Below are positions 1 to 10,864 of a stretch of DNA of 64,000 bases, piece after piece. The stretch's first letter is position 1. Every line of letters starts with the position of its first letter. Location of the stretch: NCBI RefSeq assembly GCF_907164915.1, contig NC_061868.1:47429689-47493688 (forward strand), written 5' to 3'. This stretch comes from Impatiens glandulifera (taxonomy: Eukaryota > Streptophyta > Magnoliopsida > Ericales > Balsaminaceae). Below the pieces are notes generated by a model that made no database searches, was not told where the DNA came from, and saw only the letters and a list, made by a program, of their open reading frames with translations. A program made the position numbers and the translations under genes.

Positions 1-18
1 ATTATCGTATATTATTTT

Positions 19-396
19 ATCCACTTTTAATTCAAATGGAAAGAGATAAACACAATCTCTTTATATTATAAACCAAAAATAAATTATATTAAGTTAAGTT
101 TTATATCTAACCAAACCAAAAAATATATAAAATTAAGAATTGAACTACAACAGGTTCAACTAAAAGGAAATTACATGATTCAAAATTAATAGATTATATT
201 AAATTCACAGTAAATTTTTGTCACACATAATTCATTTTGAATCATGTAATGTCATTTTAGTTGAATTTGTTGTAGTTCAATTATTAATTTTACAGTTTTT
301 TTAGATAGTTATAAAGACTCAATTTAATAAAAATTATTTTTGATTTATAATATAAAGAGATTATGTTTATAACTCCATTTGAATTAAATTAGGGAT
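19..396. mobile_element. Foldback (MITE-like) element
   Basis: Two long arms are reverse complements of each other: about 19-187 and 231-396, with a loop of about 43 bases. The outer ends pair as TATCC...TTTAATTCAAATGG on the left against its complement on the right (CCATTTGAATTAAA...GGATA). The inner ends pair as ATTACATGATTCAAAAT against ATTTTGAATCATGTAAT. It contains no coding sequence. A clear target-site duplication was not seen, so the superfamily is unassigned. A single-stranded copy could form a hairpin of about 165 base pairs with mismatches. Confidence 0.75.
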
Positions 397-796
397 AGAG
401 GTTGAATGATCTTATTACAAAGATATGGCCTCAATTTCATTTTAGGAAGGTACTTATTTATGCATTCCCTATGCATATTAGAGAGGAGATGAAGAGGGAA
501 GTTAAGAAAAAAAAATGGATAATTGTGGGATAAGAGAGAAAATGGATAAGGACAATTTTTAATGTTTTGTTTAAATGAAAAAATAATCAAAGTAATGACA
601 ATATAAAAATAAATAAAAAAATATGTGGATATTACATGTGGCAAAAATTTTGACGGTGTTTAATATTTCCGTTATTTCAAATAAATTTGACATTTTTTTA
701 CAAGTTAATAGGTATAAATAGAATTTTGATACTTAATAAATAAATTTGACACCTTCTTACAACTTGGTGTGTAAAATTGACATTCTTCCCATTTGA

Positions 797-866
797 AAAC
801 ACTTTTATTTTAGTTAGAAAAAAAAAGTTATTTATATTTATATATTTTAAAATAGTTTACCTATAC

Positions 867-897
<31 letters not shown>

Positions 898-950
898 GAA
901 AAGAAAAGAAAAGAAAAGAAAAGAAAAGAGGTGTTTCAAATTAAAAGGTC
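797..950. repeat. Dispersed repeat, copy A, with (AAAAG)n tract
   Basis: The segment starting ACTTTTATTTTAGTTAGAAA and ending GTGTTTCAAATTAAAAGGTCAT recurs almost unchanged at about 17808-17928, just upstream of the P450 gene. Between the shared ends this copy has a long A run (about 870-889) and an AAAAG pentamer array (about 886-928). It is probably a small non-autonomous transposon; no terminal repeats were defined. Confidence 0.7.
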
Positions 951-1176
951 ATTCCCATTTTTTACCTCAAAAAAATCCATTTTTATTTTTAACATTTTTT
1001 ATAAAAATTTTCCTTTTTTACACTTATTAATCTTTTCCATTTTTTTTTCTTTTTCTTCTTCCTTTTCCCTCTTATCTCCCCTAGTGATCCTCTCCTGGTC
1101 CCCAATACCCAATCCCAGCCCTCCCCACTCACTCTTTCTTTCCCTTTTTCTTTACACTGCGACCCCATCACTCCTT

Positions 1177-1291
1177 CCCCAACTGCCAGCCACCCCGCGA
1201 CGCCCTTCCCCCAACTGCCATCCACCGCGACTCCCCTTCGCCTAACTGCCAGTCACCGCGACTCCCTTTCCCACAACTGTCAGCCACCGAC
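1177..1291. repeat. Minisatellite, about 30-bp unit, four imperfect copies
   Basis: Four consecutive variants of CAACTGCCAGCCACCGCGAC followed by a C/T-rich linker start near 1177, 1209, 1239 and 1269. The GC-rich, pyrimidine-biased composition stands out from the AT-rich surroundings. Open frames through it are by-products of the repeat. Confidence 0.7.
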
Positions 1292-1292
1292 T

Positions 1293-1510
1293 GATGCTGA
1301 ATCCAGCTGAGACCAATCGACCAGCATCAAAATGGGTACGTTTCTTTCATTTCCATTTCATTCCGTTTGAAATGATGTGTTCCCCAAAATGGGTACGTGT
1401 GGATGCTGAATCCAGCTGAGACCAATCGACCAACATCAAAATGGATACGTTTCTTTCATTCTCATTTCATTCCGTTTGAAATGATGTGTTCCCCAAAATG
1501 GGTACGTTTG
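1293..1510. repeat. 109-bp direct tandem duplication
   Basis: GATGCTGAATCCAGCTGAGA begins at 1293 and again at 1402, and the two 109-base copies are nearly identical through CCCCAAAATGGGTACGT. It lies just upstream of the Mutator-like coding fragment and may belong to the 5' part of the same element. A C-rich stretch of repeated CCACGCC words follows at about 1548-1625. Confidence 0.8.
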
Positions 1511-1713
1511 AAATGCTGTCAAAATGATATGTTAATGTATGCTTCACACGTCCCACGATCCACGCCCAAGCCCCACGCCTCACGCCCAAGCCCCACGCCC
1601 CACGCTCAACCCCCACTCCCACGATCCATTTATGGTAGGTTTTGTTTACTACACTAACATTTAAATTTCTATCAATTGTAGATTCCAATTTATTTGTTAG
1701 CTGATTTGTTCTA

Positions 1714-2213
1714 TATGATGGAGAGTGGCTGAAAAATGATGATGGTGTTAGTTCTTTTGAATCAAGTTCATTAGTAGGTGTACATCTATCTTGAAATACT
1801 AAATATGACGAATTAACTGAAATTGTCTATGATGCTATTCGTGTGGACAAAGTGAGATATGATTTAGTGTTGAAAGTGAAGTATAATTGTCTTTTTAAAA
1901 GAGCCCCTCTTGCTGTTATCCGATGTGATAAAGATGTGATGTTCTATGTACAACATATTTCGACTTCACTCCAAAGTTTCGCAATCCTCTTTGTGTATCT
2001 TTAGTAGAGAAGTCACTACCTTCACATCCAACTGATGAAATTCAAAGAGAGGAGGTTCCTGAATTCCCTATATTTGAGCATGATGATCCACGCCCCCAAA
2101 ATGACATACATCATGCAGAAGATGAAGAACAACAAGTCTCATGTTTGCGTCTGAGTGAATTGGTTGCTAATACCCCTCCTTTTGAACCCCGGACAGCCAT
2201 CAATTTCCTATGA
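1714..2213 (+). pseudogene. Mutator-like (MULE) transposase N-terminal fragment
   Basis: Reading from 1714 gives YDGEWLKNDDG, an in-frame stop near 1794, then KYDELTEIVYDAIRVDK followed by a YDLVLKVKYN segment, and from about 2008 an acidic stretch (EVPEFPIFEHDDP). This order, with a Y/W-rich start, a helical 'YdeLv..v...i..d' segment and an acidic linker, is typical of the N-terminal region of plant MuDR-type transposases. Stops near 1794 and at 2004, and absence of the catalytic domain and SWIM zinc finger, show it is a dead fragment. It sits about 210 bases from the splice donor of the GGCT2 exon on the opposite strand. Confidence 0.65.
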
Positions 2214-2425
2214 GGAAAACATCCATCCATATTGAGGAACCAATCCAGGTTTAAACACATGCTCAATTAACCCTTGAAAACGGATTGGAAATGAATACGT
2301 TTTTTTTTAGAACAAAAAAGAACTTCAAATGAGGGTGCATAGATATACAAATCAGACACAAACAAGATGAAATGAAATCTGATGCGTTAATTCTCTCTTA
2401 AGTGAAAGCTCACTCACTCACTTAC

Positions 2426-2534
2426 CAAGATCAAACACTCGCCTATAGTCCTTGATGAAACCAATCACCTTCTCATGATAATCAAATCCAGGGTTCCACA
2501 CCAATGATCCATAACCAAATACCCAAAAGACCAT
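2426..2534 (-). CDS. Gamma-glutamylcyclotransferase (GGCT2/ChaC type), first coding exon only
   Basis: The exon encodes 36 codons plus one base. It carries the FGYGSLVW signature near residues 6-13, the substrate-binding loop of ChaC/GGCT2 enzymes, and ends in YRRVFDL at a GTAAG donor (2425-2421), phase 1, as in known GGCT2 genes. These cytosolic enzymes cleave glutathione to 5-oxoproline and Cys-Gly. A 5' leader intron (2548-2790) precedes it: non-coding exon ending at 2791, acceptor CAG before 2547, ATG at 2534-2532. The following exons, including the catalytic glutamate, are not found down to position 1, where transposon remnants lie instead. Either the next intron is longer than 2.4 kb, or the gene is truncated. 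Family assignment is firm; functionality is open. Confidence 0.8.
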
Positions 2535-2965
2535 GTTTGAAAGGTATCTGAACAAAGAACATAATGTTAGCAGATGCATTGATTTTCTTTCCTTTTTCTT
2601 TCTAAAGTGCACTTAGAAAGTTGAAACGTAAACAAATTTGAAGCAAATTGAACAAGGAAAGGCCATAAGAGGCAAACTGAAAAGCTGCGAAATCAAAAAA
2701 TTAAAATGAAAACCTAAACAAAAACATACGATCAAATAACAATGGAAGAAAAAAAAAAAGGAAATGAAACGGAGATATGATCGAAATTACCTTGGAAAGA
2801 TGCTAGTTCCCTGTTTGCGATGGCAATGTGTGTGTAATTGAAAGGAAAAAACGTAACGGCTACCAGGGCTCAACTCGTTCTTTTGACTCGGAAACCCTAT
2901 AGCCCTGGAAATGAAATGAAATGAAAATTCTGAATGATGCAGATAAACTGAAAATGGATAATCGA

Positions 2966-2975
2966 TTTTATATAG
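2966..2975 (-). promoter_or_regulatory. Probable TATA box of the GGCT2-type gene
   Basis: The minus strand reads CTATATAAAA, about 175 bases upstream of the end of the non-coding leader exon (2791) and about 430 bases from the start codon. Position and sequence suit a plant TATA box; the transcription start was not determined. Confidence 0.5.
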
Positions 2976-3149
2976 AGAGAGGAAGAATGATGGATGCCGC
3001 GATTGCGTCCAGATTCATAGACATGAATGTAAAATGTCTAAATATGCGTCAACATTCATGGGCCACCGACGCCCCCCATTATGGACTGTTAGATTCGACA
3101 TTAAATCATCATTTTATTTATTTATTTATTAGTCAACACTGTTTTTAGT

Positions 3150-4700
3150 CCAAATTTAACTTTTAATAAAAGAGAAAAATAATAATTATGTACTTTTATT
3201 ACCTATACTTGCAATATGGAAAGAAAAGAAAAACCTACATGTATGTAATATATGAAAAAGTAGTTATATGATTTAACTTATTAAACAATTATTGATTTAA
3301 TTATATTCCCACATTAGAAATTAGAAACTAGATGTTAAAATAATTAATTGGATTTGATACACGTAATATGTCCATGAATTTGGACTCTTTTTTTTTCTTT
3401 CTAAATGATGTACATTATTTTAAAAAATAAAAAAGTTATCAACATTGTTTTTGAATCAATTAATTCCGAGTTCGTGGCCTGTTTAATTTCGTTAAACTCG
3501 GTTTTAAATCTATTATTACTTACAAAGTCAACTAGATGAAAATCGTCATTGACGATTGAAGGTTGAAACGTAATTTCTCGTTACTCAAGTGAGCATCTCA
3601 CTTCTAAAAGATTCCTGTATTAAAAAAAAAAATAATCCATTTACATAATATTTCATTACTGAAACTTAACAAAACTATTTTAAAAAATTGGCCACCCAAG
3701 TGAAAGGGAGAGTATGTGTGGATTAAATAAATACCACATTATAAAAGTGGAAACGCATGTGGTTGCAATATGACCAAACTTATTAAAAAAAATTACATTA
3801 ATCGAGTAAAAGCAACTCAAAACTCATTATATTATCTTCCGTTTTTGAGTAATTTGGGTCATTGACTACTCTAGTATATGAAGATTAGTAATGATGACAA
3901 AGTAGGAAGAAAATAAAATAAAAATAATAATTTGAAGTACACATCTTTTGACAAGAAAAACATACTCATTTCTCAAAAATGAATTTTTAAAACTTCTAAA
4001 AAAAACAAGGCAAAATTTTGGCTTTTGAGCAGCTTTATTTACCTTTTTTTTAATTCCAAAATTTTATTTAGATCTGGACTTGCAAGCTGAATTAAAAGTG
4101 GGCCAGATTTCTAGCAAAACTAACTGGGCCGGATAACTATAGCCTGAATGTATAAATAATAAATCCAGGTCTCCAGATTTCTAGCAAAACTAACCGCTAA
4201 TGTTTTGGCCCATTAATTTTGGGTTGAGGCCTATCACTCGTATGATTTTTTAACTACTATTAATTATATTTAATTTTTTACTTAAATATAAAAAATTAAC
4301 TTGTACTTAAAAATTAGTTATATATGATTAATATATAATTAAGTATTTTATATTTTAACAATTTTAAAAAATATATAAAATTATTTAAAAAAATTATATA
4401 ATTAAGTAAATGATATTGTACAAAAATAAAATAAAATTTTATATTAATTAATTTATTTATTTGAATAAATAATATATATTTTTAATTTATAAATATAAAA
4501 TTATTTTTTTAAATAAAATTGTATAAATCGTAAACTTAAAATTATTTATAAACTTATAAAATCATACAAATTTAATATCAACTTAGGTTTTAAATTGGTC
4601 AACTGGCCCAAAATCTTTAAATTGGCCAACTGGCCCAAAATCTATATAAAAGTCTAGTCCATAAGCCTTTTGTGTTTCTTATACAGTGTGTACGAGGGAG
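3150..4700. other. Gene-free AT-rich spacer
   Basis: No supported gene. Two short internal duplications are visible: CCAGATTTCTAGCAAAACTA at about 4103 and 4173, and a 29-base tandem copy of AAATTGGCCAACTGGCCCAA around 4590-4640. The rest is A/T-rich without clear structure. Confidence 0.6.
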
Positions 4701-4707
4701 TGAGAAT

Positions 4708-5540
4708 TAGGGTTGTGCAAAAAAACCGGAAACCGGTAACCCAACTGAATCGATAGTTAACCGATTTCATTTTAACGGTTTATTGATTAATCGGTTCTAG
4801 CGGTTCTGGTCAACCGAATTTTTACCGGTTAAACGGTTCGATTTCGATTTACCTATTTTTCTAACGGTTTAACCGGTAAACCGGTAATAATTTAATTATA
4901 TATTATTATATTTTATGATTTGTATTAGTTATTTTATAAATAATATTTAATAATTTATAAAAAAAAATTAATTTTTTATAAAATTATTTAAAAAAAAAAA
5001 TTAATTTATATAAAATTTTACAAAAATAAATATAAAAAAAACTAAAATAATTTTTTTAGATAACCATTATTTTATTATAACTTATCGATTTTACTTCCCG
5101 TTTTATTGGTTGAGAAGGAGATTTAATCATATTTGTTTAACATAATGAATTTGAATTTTCTTAATAAATATATAAAAATTTTAAAAAATTAAAATTATAT
5201 ATTATAACATAATCCTAAATATATCATTACAACATATTATGATAATATAATATATTATAATAGAGACAAGAAAGTATAGAGAATAGTATAATAGGAAAGT
5301 GTAAACAATAATTTTAAAAAATCATTTCATAAATTTATTATTTAAATTAAAAAATCGAATTATCAGTGCAGGGTTAAACCCGGTTAACTGACCGAAACCG
5401 ACCGAAACCGGTAGAACCAGAACCGGTAAAACCGATACCATTAACGGTTGATTAACCGGTTTATAAAATAAAAGGTAAAACCGGTCTTAACCGGAACAGT
5501 TTAACCGATTTACCGGTTAACCGGCCGATTGAACACCATA
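4708..5540. mobile_element. hAT-like non-autonomous element rich in AACCGGT motifs
   Basis: The left end TAGGGTTGTGCAAAAAAACC and the right end ...GATTGAACACCATA form an imperfect inverted pair (TAGGGTTGTGCAA / TATGGTGTTCAA). Both subterminal regions (about 4725-4890 and 5375-5530) are packed with AACCGG, ACCGGT and TTAACCG words in both orientations, while the middle is AT-only filler. Subterminal motif clusters of this kind bind the transposase in hAT elements. No transposase frame is present. An 8-base target duplication was not evident. Confidence 0.65.
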
Positions 5541-7366
5541 TGCTGGAGTGGCCATGTAACCAACCTAAAGTATTTTGTTATTTTATATTTTGTGAAAATA
5601 TCTATATTTTGGAAATAAAAATAAAATTTTCTTTGTTTGTATGAAATGGCTGTATGTATGTGAGTTTAAAAGTTACATCTTTGTAAACAGTAAGAGCAAT
5701 AAAAAAATCACTTTGAAAATTTATTAGAATAATTCAAAAGATACCTAATAAAATAATAATATATGGTCAGGAGTCTGGACTTTGGAGTTCCATTAAGGTT
5801 GTGGAATTTTAATAGTTTTTAAAATATATAAAAAATCCATTTTAAATTATAAATAATATAAAATTTCTATCAATCAAAGGTTCCTTCTTTGAAACAAACA
5901 CTCTTTTATTAATTATGAAAATTTATTTATAGATATTCAGCGTGTATATTAATTGCTTTTAGAAAAGAAACTCATATAAATAAAAATTTAATTTATACTA
6001 TCTTTTAACTCAATTCTATTACTATTAGCAATAAAATACATACACAACAATTATGTATTTTTCAATAAAAAAATATTTACACTATCTAGTTACTTTTCTC
6101 TATTTTTATTTTTTTTTCTAAACAAATTAAGATTTGTTTCATAGAATAGACTTGTATGACTCCTACTTATTTTTTCTTCCAACTCTGTATTTAATATACA
6201 TTTTTAACCATAATTTTTCCTTGCAATTTCTTATATCACATAATTTTATAAACAAGATAACAACAAGGTCATTATAGAAACACTAAATCAAATCAAATTA
6301 AATCAAAATAGAGGAGACCGACCAATCCTTATCATTAATCTGTATTTTACATAGGAAAAACTTTATTTCTTGTAATTAAATATTACTTAGTTTGAAAATT
6401 AGCATCCACTAAAATTTATTATTTAAAAAAATTAACACGACTCTTTATAGTCACGTCAATACAACTTAAAATTAATTTACCATAATAGATTAAATTTGAA
6501 TGGAATTATGCACTCAATAAATGCTCGAAGAAATATCTATCGATGTCGTTCTCTACATTTCAGAATTAGAAATTACCGTAACTCAACTAACAACTAACAA
6601 CTAACAACGGACCATTCACTCTTCTTAATTGAGCATGGATTTTAGGTAATTCTAATTAAGATTGATGTCGAGAAAGAATAATATTGTCATTGTCACTTTA
6701 ATATGATGAGAGATTTACATAAATATGAATAAGGTATGCCAGGTTAGACTTTTTGGACATGTTTAAATCATAATTGACTTATATGGTTCAGTCAATCTAA
6801 AGTATACCTTACAAATTCATTTCATCCCGGCCCACATTTTGTCAAACCTTTCTCAACCACATTCTTAATTAGAAGTCAGGTATTTAAATTTTTTTGATCG
6901 AAATGAATCATAATAAAATGTTAACACTTTATGTATTAAATTACTTCTCCTTATACATAATGCAAACTTACATTTGTATATCCGCAACATATACATGAGA
7001 TGTGATGAAATTGGTAATATATAGATATATAATTATATGGTTTAATCTCATTCATATAATATTTCACATTTTATACTAAATGAAAATTTGTTTGTTTTTT
7101 CAATAAAATAACATTTTTTAGAATGAGACCTAACCTAAACTAGCTAATACTAAAATTGTTTTTAGTACTTTTGTAATTGAGAAGTTCTTAATATAATTGG
7201 CAAGATCAAAAATCAGGACAATCTCCGTTTTGTCGAAAGTTATAAAAAGAATGAGCAAAATAGAGATCAAGTTATTACGAAAAGTGAACAACTAAGAGTG
7301 AACAACTTGTGGAGGAGTGAACTATAATGGAATGAAGTGAACAACTAATGCCCTTTTAGAGTACAC
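5541..7366. other. Gene-free AT-rich spacer
   Basis: No gene seen. A small imperfect hairpin occurs at about 6730-6812, where TAAGGTATGCCAGGTTAGAC faces the complement of TAAGGTATACTTTAGATTGAC. Confidence 0.55.
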
Positions 7367-10300
7367 TAAGAGTATGTTTGATGAGGGGAATTGGAATTGG
7401 AATTGACATTGAATTCTAATTCCAATTCCATGAGAATTGGCATTGAATTACAATTCAATTCCTATGTTTGGAAAAATTATAGAATTGTAATTCAATTCCA
7501 ATTCCCATGTTTGGGAAGATGATAGAATTATAATTCAATTCAAATTCCTATGTTTGTAAAATAAAATATCGGTTCAAAATGTTATCATTTTAAATATGTT
7601 TTCATGTTTTTGACACGTTTAATACGTTTTTGATATGTTTAACACGTTTTTGACATGTTTAACACATTTTTACACGTTTTTGACACGTTTAAACACGTTT
7701 TTGACATGTTTAACACATTTTCCCACTTAAAACACATTTTCACACGTTTAACATGTTTTTCACGTTTTTAGTATGTTTAACACGTTTTTGACATTTTTAA
7801 TACGTTTAACATGTTTTTCACATGTTTTAACAAGTTTAACACGTTTTTAACATGTTTAATATGTTTTTCACACATTTAACATGTTTTTCACGTTTTTCAC
7901 ACGTTTAACACGTTTTTGGCATGTCTAATATGTTTTGCACATTTTTAACACATTTAACACGTTTTTTCACGTTTGGGAACGTTTAACACATTTTCACACG
8001 TTTTTCACATTTAACACATTTTTCACACGTTTAACATGTTTTCACGTTTTTGGTACGTTAAACACATTTTTGGCATGTCTAACACTTTTTCACACGTTTT
8101 ACACATTTGACACGTTATTCACGTTTTGGCACATTTAACACGTTTTTTAGATTTTTCACACGTTTTTCACGTTTTACACACGTTTTTCATGTTTTTCACA
8201 CTTTATTCACGTTTTCACACGTTTTTCACGTTTTTTCACGTTTTTCATAAGTTTTAACATGTTTTTCACATTTTACACACATTATTCACGTTTTTGACAC
8301 ATTTAACACATTTTTGATATTCTTAATACGTTTAACATGTTTTTCATACGTTTTGATAGGTTTAAAACGTGTTGCGTTACACGTATCAAACATGTGTTAA
8401 ACGTGCCAAATAAATGATAAACTTGTTAAACGTGCCAAAACGTGAAAACGTGTTAAACGTGTTAAAAACGTGTTAAATGTGTTAAAAATGTGTCAAACGT
8501 GTCAAAAATGTAAAAAACATGTGAAACATGTCAACAACATATTAAACGTGTTTAATGTGTTAGAAACGTTTTAAACATGTTAAAAACATGAAAACGTGTC
8601 AAAAACGTATTAAAGTGAAAAACTTGTTAAACATGTCAAACGTGAAAAATGTGTTAAACATGTCAAAATGAGGTAAACGTGTCAAAAACATAAAAAAAAA
8701 TGTGTTAATAGTGTCAAAAACGTGAAAACGTGTTAAACGTGTCAAAAACGTGTTAAATATGTGAAAAACTTGTTAAACGTGACAAAACGTGCAAAATCTG
8801 CCAAAATGTAAAAAAATATGAAAACGTGTCAAAAACGTGTTAAACGTTCCAAACATGTGAAAAACTTGTTAAACGTGCCAAAACATGTTATACGTGTCAA
8901 AAATGTGGTAGACATGTCAAAAACGTAAACAAATGTGTTAAATGTGTCAAAAACGTGAAAACGTGTTAAAAGTGTCAAAAACGTAAAAAACGTGTTAAAT
9001 GTTTCAAAAATGTGAAAACATGTTAAACGTGTTAAATATGTGAAAAACTTGTTAAACGTGCCAAAACGTGAAAAATATGTCAAAATGTAAAAAACATTAA
9101 ATCGTGTTAAACGTTCTAAATATGTGAAAAACTTGTTAAACGTGCCAAAACGTGAAAAACGTGTTAAACGTGTCAAAAACGTAAACAAATGTGTTACATG
9201 TGTCAAAAACGTGAAAACGTGTTAAACGTGTCAAAAATGTAAAAAACGTGTCAAATGTGTCAAAAACGTGAAAACGTGTTAAACATATCAAAAATGTGTT
9301 AAATATGTGAAAAACTTGTTACACATGCCAAAACGTGCAAAATGTGCCAAAATGTAAAAAACGTGTTAAATGTGTCAAAAACGTGTTAAAAACATGAAGA
9401 TCATGTTAAACTTGTTAAAAACGTGTTAAACGTGTCAAGGACGTGTTAAATGTGTCAAGGACGTGTTAAATGTGTCAAGGACGTGAAAAACGTGTTACAT
9501 GTGTCAAAAACGTATTGAACGTGTCAAGGACGTGAAAACGTGTTAAATGTGTCAAAACGTGTTAAACATGTCAAAAACGTGATAGACGTGCCAAAAACGT
9601 GTTAAACGTGTTAAAAACGTGAAAATCATGTTAAATGTGTCAAAATGTGTTAAACGTGTCAATGACGTGAAAAATGTGTTAAATGTGTCAAAAACGTGTT
9701 AAACGTGCCAAAAACGTGTTAAACGTGCCAAAATATGTTAAACGTGTCAAAAACGTTAAAAAACGTGTTAAATGTGTCAAAAACGTGAAAACGTGTTAAA
9801 TGTATCAAAAACGTGTTAAAATATGAAAAATTTGTTAAACGTGCCAAAACGTGCAAAATGTTCCAAAATGTAAAAAACGTGTTAAACGTGTCAAAAATGT
9901 GTTAAAAACGTAAAAATCATGTTAAACGTGTCAAAAATGTGTTAAACGTTTCAAGGACGTGTTAAACATGTCAAAGACGTGAAAAACGTGTTGAATGTGT
10001 CAAAACGTGTTAAACGTGCCAAAAACGTGTCAAAAACGTGTTAAACGTGTTACAAATGTGAAAATCATGTTAAACGTGTCAAAACGTGTTAAACGTGCCA
10101 AAAATGTGTTAAACGTGTCAAAAAATGTTAAACGTGACAAAATATGAAAATATGTTAAACGTGTTAAAAACATGTTAAACTTATTAAAAACGTGTTAAAC
10201 GTGTTTAATGTGTAAAATACGTGTTAAACATGTCAAATATATGAAAAACGTGTTAATTTTAGGATTATAATTCCGACCTAAAAAAATTGGAATTGAGAAT

Positions 10301-10430
10301 TACACTATATTAAATTTTATTGGAATTTTAATTCTAATTTCAATTCTTAATATTAAAGTGTCTAACAAACATAAGAATTGAAATTGGACAATTTTAATGC
10401 CAATTTCAAGGTTATCAAACACACTTAAGG
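7367..10430. mobile_element. 3-kb foldback element made of an inverted ACGTGTTAA array
   Basis: The ends are inverted relatives: TAAGAGTATGTTTGAT at 7367 and the complement of TAAGTGTGTTTGAT near 10427, each followed by subterminal TTGGAATTGGAATTG-type runs. Left subterminal units of about 60 bases (AATTCAATTCCAATTCCCAT plus GTTTGG) repeat three times at 7440-7560. Inside, about 7600-8375 reads CACGTTTTTGACACGTTTAA and about 8380-10255 reads its complement (CGTGTTAAACGTGTCAAAAA, a 20-base double unit with many variants). The orientation switches once, near 8365-8385. No transposase or other gene is present. The superfamily is unassigned. Confidence 0.75.
8365..8385. other. Symmetry point of the ACGTG array
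   Basis: Around GTTTAAAACGTGTTGCGTTA the repeat changes from the CACGTTTAA orientation to the TTAAACGTG orientation, so the flanks can pair as a hairpin. The left arm is about 0.78 kb and the right about 1.87 kb, so the palindrome is asymmetric. Confidence 0.7.
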
Positions 10431-10864
10431 TAAATAGTTATATATTTTAGTCTAATTGAGAGTTGTCAAAACTTTGATTATTGAGTTCTTAATTATTGTG
10501 ATGTTATTATTATTTTTATTTTTTATTTTTTTATTTTTTTGTCTTTCTATATTAACTCAAGACAAAGACAAAGAATGTTCCAACTTTAAGTTGTTTTGAT
10601 TTTTTCTACATACCATCACTAAAATAATAATGTTATTTTTTCATCAACTAATTAAGATTGTTAGTTAGAACTAGTTTGATCATGTCTGGATTTTAGATTT
10701 TTTTTTGATAATTTTTTTTATATTAAATTATTATCATTTTAACTTTGAAATCACTTTTAAAACGAAAATATCAAAAGTCTGTCTAACTAAAAGTTAAAAG
10801 TCACATATTTCTTCATCATTTAAAACCTCAACATAGGTAGACGTTAGAGATAATAATGGTGTGA

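Noticed and set aside
2921..3148. 75-codon frame upstream of GGCT2
   Set aside because: It spans the minus-strand promoter and TATA box and has no domain.
7935..8138. Phe/Thr-rich open frame within the ACGTG array
   Set aside because: Translation of a short tandem repeat; no start context, domain or conservation expected.
8829..9206. 125-codon Phe/Thr-rich frame on the minus strand
   Set aside because: Same array read in the opposite orientation; a low-complexity by-product.
7600..10255. CRISPR-like array
   Set aside because: Units abut without unique spacers and vary continuously; the setting is a plant nuclear genome.
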